The notes under the pieces: generated by a model
What the model saw: only the letters and a program-made list of their open reading frames with translations
What the model was told of the DNA's origin: nothing
Database searches by the model: none
Translations under genes and position numbers: made by a program
Shown here: positions 63,361 through 64,000 of the stretch, one piece after another
How the letters are laid out: each line of letters opens with the position of its first letter
Position numbering within the stretch: the stretch's first letter is position 1
DNA from: WJKG01 sp964627305
GTDB taxonomy: Bacteria > Zixibacteria > MSB-5A5 > GN15 > FEB-12
Length of the DNA stretch: 64,000 bases
Direction of reading: 5' to 3'
NCBI GenBank assembly: GCA_964627305.1
Contig: CAZVHP010000005.1
Location: 239,728-303,727, forward strand

Positions 63361-63918
63361 GTGACCAGACTACGACATTACGACAATCTCGGCTCGGTCC
63401 GATTCACTACCTTCAGTACATTCCGCCGTGAACCAACGTTTATGACCGATTCGGTACGGCGATTATTCGTCCAACATCTCTCCGCGATGCGCGACAGTCA
63501 CAGGTTCAAGCTTCTTGGTTACGTGGTCATGCCGGAACACATTCACCTGGTCTTCTGGCCGACCGACGATTGCATGGCAGGGAGAATGATCGGTGAATTG
63601 AAATCCCGCTTCGCGCGCGACTACTTCGCGTGGCAACCCGTCGGAGGACATAACGATCGGCGGGTCTTCTGGCAGCGGCGTTGTTTTGATCACAATTGCC
63701 GCACGCCCCATTCAGTCTGGCAGAAGATTGAGTATTGTCACAACAACCCTGTGAGACGCGGGCTGGTTGGGTCTCCGTCGGACTGGAAGTGGTCGAGCTA
63801 CAACTGGTACCACGGAGTTGCCGAGGTGCCTATAGCGATGGACGTAGTTGACTTGGGTGAGTGTAGAATGCTTGACGGAGACCCACAGCAAGCTGTGGGG
63901 CACCAAGACCGAAAGTGA
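63361..63918 (+). CDS. REP-associated tyrosine transposase (TnpA-REP/RAYT, Y1-type)
   Basis: 185 aa, probably initiated by GTG 63361 with GGGGA upstream. The Y1 transposase fold is seen: RFTTFSTFRREPTF near the start, then VVMPEHIHLVFWP with the HUH metal-binding motif, then RRVFWQRRCFDHN and IEYCHNNPVRRGLV with the catalytic tyrosine. GSPSDWKWSSYNWY follows. These enzymes act on REP hairpins rather than classical terminal repeats. The 24-bp inverted pair at 63229-63252 and 63881-63904 is its probable substrate; the right copy is translated as the C-terminal DPQQAVGH residues. Functionality was not tested. Confidence 0.88.
   Translation: MTRLRHYDNLGSVRFTTFSTFRREPTFMTDSVRRLFVQHLSAMRDSHRFKLLGYVVMPEHIHLVFWPTDDCMAGRMIGELKSRFARDYFAWQPVGGHNDRRVFWQRRCFDHNCRTPHSVWQKIEYCHNNPVRRGLVGSPSDWKWSSYNWYHGVAEVPIAMDVVDLGECRMLDGDPQQAVGHQDRK
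63881..63904 (-). repeat. REP-like hairpin, right copy (24 bp)
   Basis: Exact inverse complement of 63229-63252. It lies inside the 3' end of the RAYT-type gene, so the transposase tail residues are encoded by the repeat itself. Confidence 0.85.
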
Positions 63919-63930
63919 GAGAAGAATCGA

Positions 63931-64000
63931 ATGTGGGCCACCAGCCACGCCGACGTCAAACGGCTCTTACAGCGGATATACGAGGCCGAGACGAAAGCCG
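63931..64000 (+). CDS. Start of an unidentified gene (cut by window edge)
   Basis: ATG 63931 with GAGAGAAG upstream opens a frame of 23 codons without a stop (WATSHADVKRLLQRIYE...), running off the window end. It begins 12 bp after the RAYT stop. Too short to identify. Confidence 0.45.
   Translation, partial: MWATSHADVKRLLQRIYEAETKA

Noticed and set aside
1..64000. CRISPR arrays, prophage, rRNA operons or restriction/defence islands.
   Set aside because: No regularly spaced repeats, phage structural genes, rRNA or defence-type enzymes were seen; the only mobile signal is the RAYT unit at the right end.

Overview
This 64 kb window is a bacterial chromosome segment of roughly mid-to-high 50s % GC, with one 100-N assembly gap at 9322-9421. 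I recognise about 59 protein genes, including two cut by the window edges, and one tRNA gene. Secreted proteins ending in duplicated dockerin-like repeats, lipoproteins, an OmpA-sized beta-barrel, a FISUMP-domain protein and large exported proteins with a 'YPNPYR' module near the C-terminus point to a Gram-negative member of the FCB superphylum. The repeat style (GDANCD...VNVTDLTYLVSYLF) is what I associate with Candidatus Zixibacteria and relatives; this placement is inference. Promoter-like sequences look like ordinary sigma-70 boxes (TTGACA-16-TACATT) rather than the Bacteroidota type.

Layout. 1-4.2 kb: start of a DUF5117-type metalloprotease, a small protein joining a RelA/SpoT-type cysteine domain to a winged helix, a DUF819 membrane protein, pcm and an EVE-domain protein. 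4.3-13.1 kb: exported proteins, namely a cohesin/dockerin-like protein, a subtilisin-like protease with PKD and dockerin-like repeats, and two tandem paralogous giant secreted proteins, the first broken by the assembly gap. 13.2-20.4 kb, leftward: MFS transporter, Ser/Thr kinase with TPRs (interrupted by an in-frame amber codon), FHA-GAF-SpoIIE phosphatase and a glycosyltransferase-like protein. 20.5-30.6 kb: a lipoprotein isoaspartyl methyltransferase, CheW, DUF72, an M29 aminopeptidase, two 171-residue ferritin-like proteins, EamA transporter, SDR, M20 dipeptidase and an ABC exporter.

30.8-46.7 kb is a mostly leftward housekeeping block: tatC, nrdR, a thiamine-binding-type protein and cutA, glyA, ilvE-rpiB, twin small membrane proteins, tRNA-Thr, cysS, an M42 peptidase, then the ruvC-ruvA-ruvB-(104 aa unknown)-DUF2905-queA-ispD-ispF-dedA-ddl-HAD array with many 1-8 bp overlaps. 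46.9-50.5 kb: exported proteins (a lipoprotein, a PNGase F-like protein, an LRR lipoprotein). 50.6-52.6 kb: HAD-IIA, yebC and a HIT protein. 52.7-60 kb is the macromolecular synthesis/repair run rpsU-yqeY-cvpA, terminator, mutS2-dnaG-recN. 60.1-61.5 kb: ECF sigma factor, membrane anti-sigma candidate and YbjQ-type protein. 61.5-64 kb: beta-barrel protein, FISUMP protein, and a REP-associated transposase gene enclosed by a perfect 24-bp inverted pair of hairpins.

No CRISPR array, rRNA, prophage or classical insertion sequence was seen. The most unusual items are the RelA-type cysteine domain fused to a DNA-binding-like domain, the amber codon inside the receptor kinase, the RAYT/REP unit, the lipoprotein isoaspartyl methyltransferase and the twin 73/74-aa membrane proteins.
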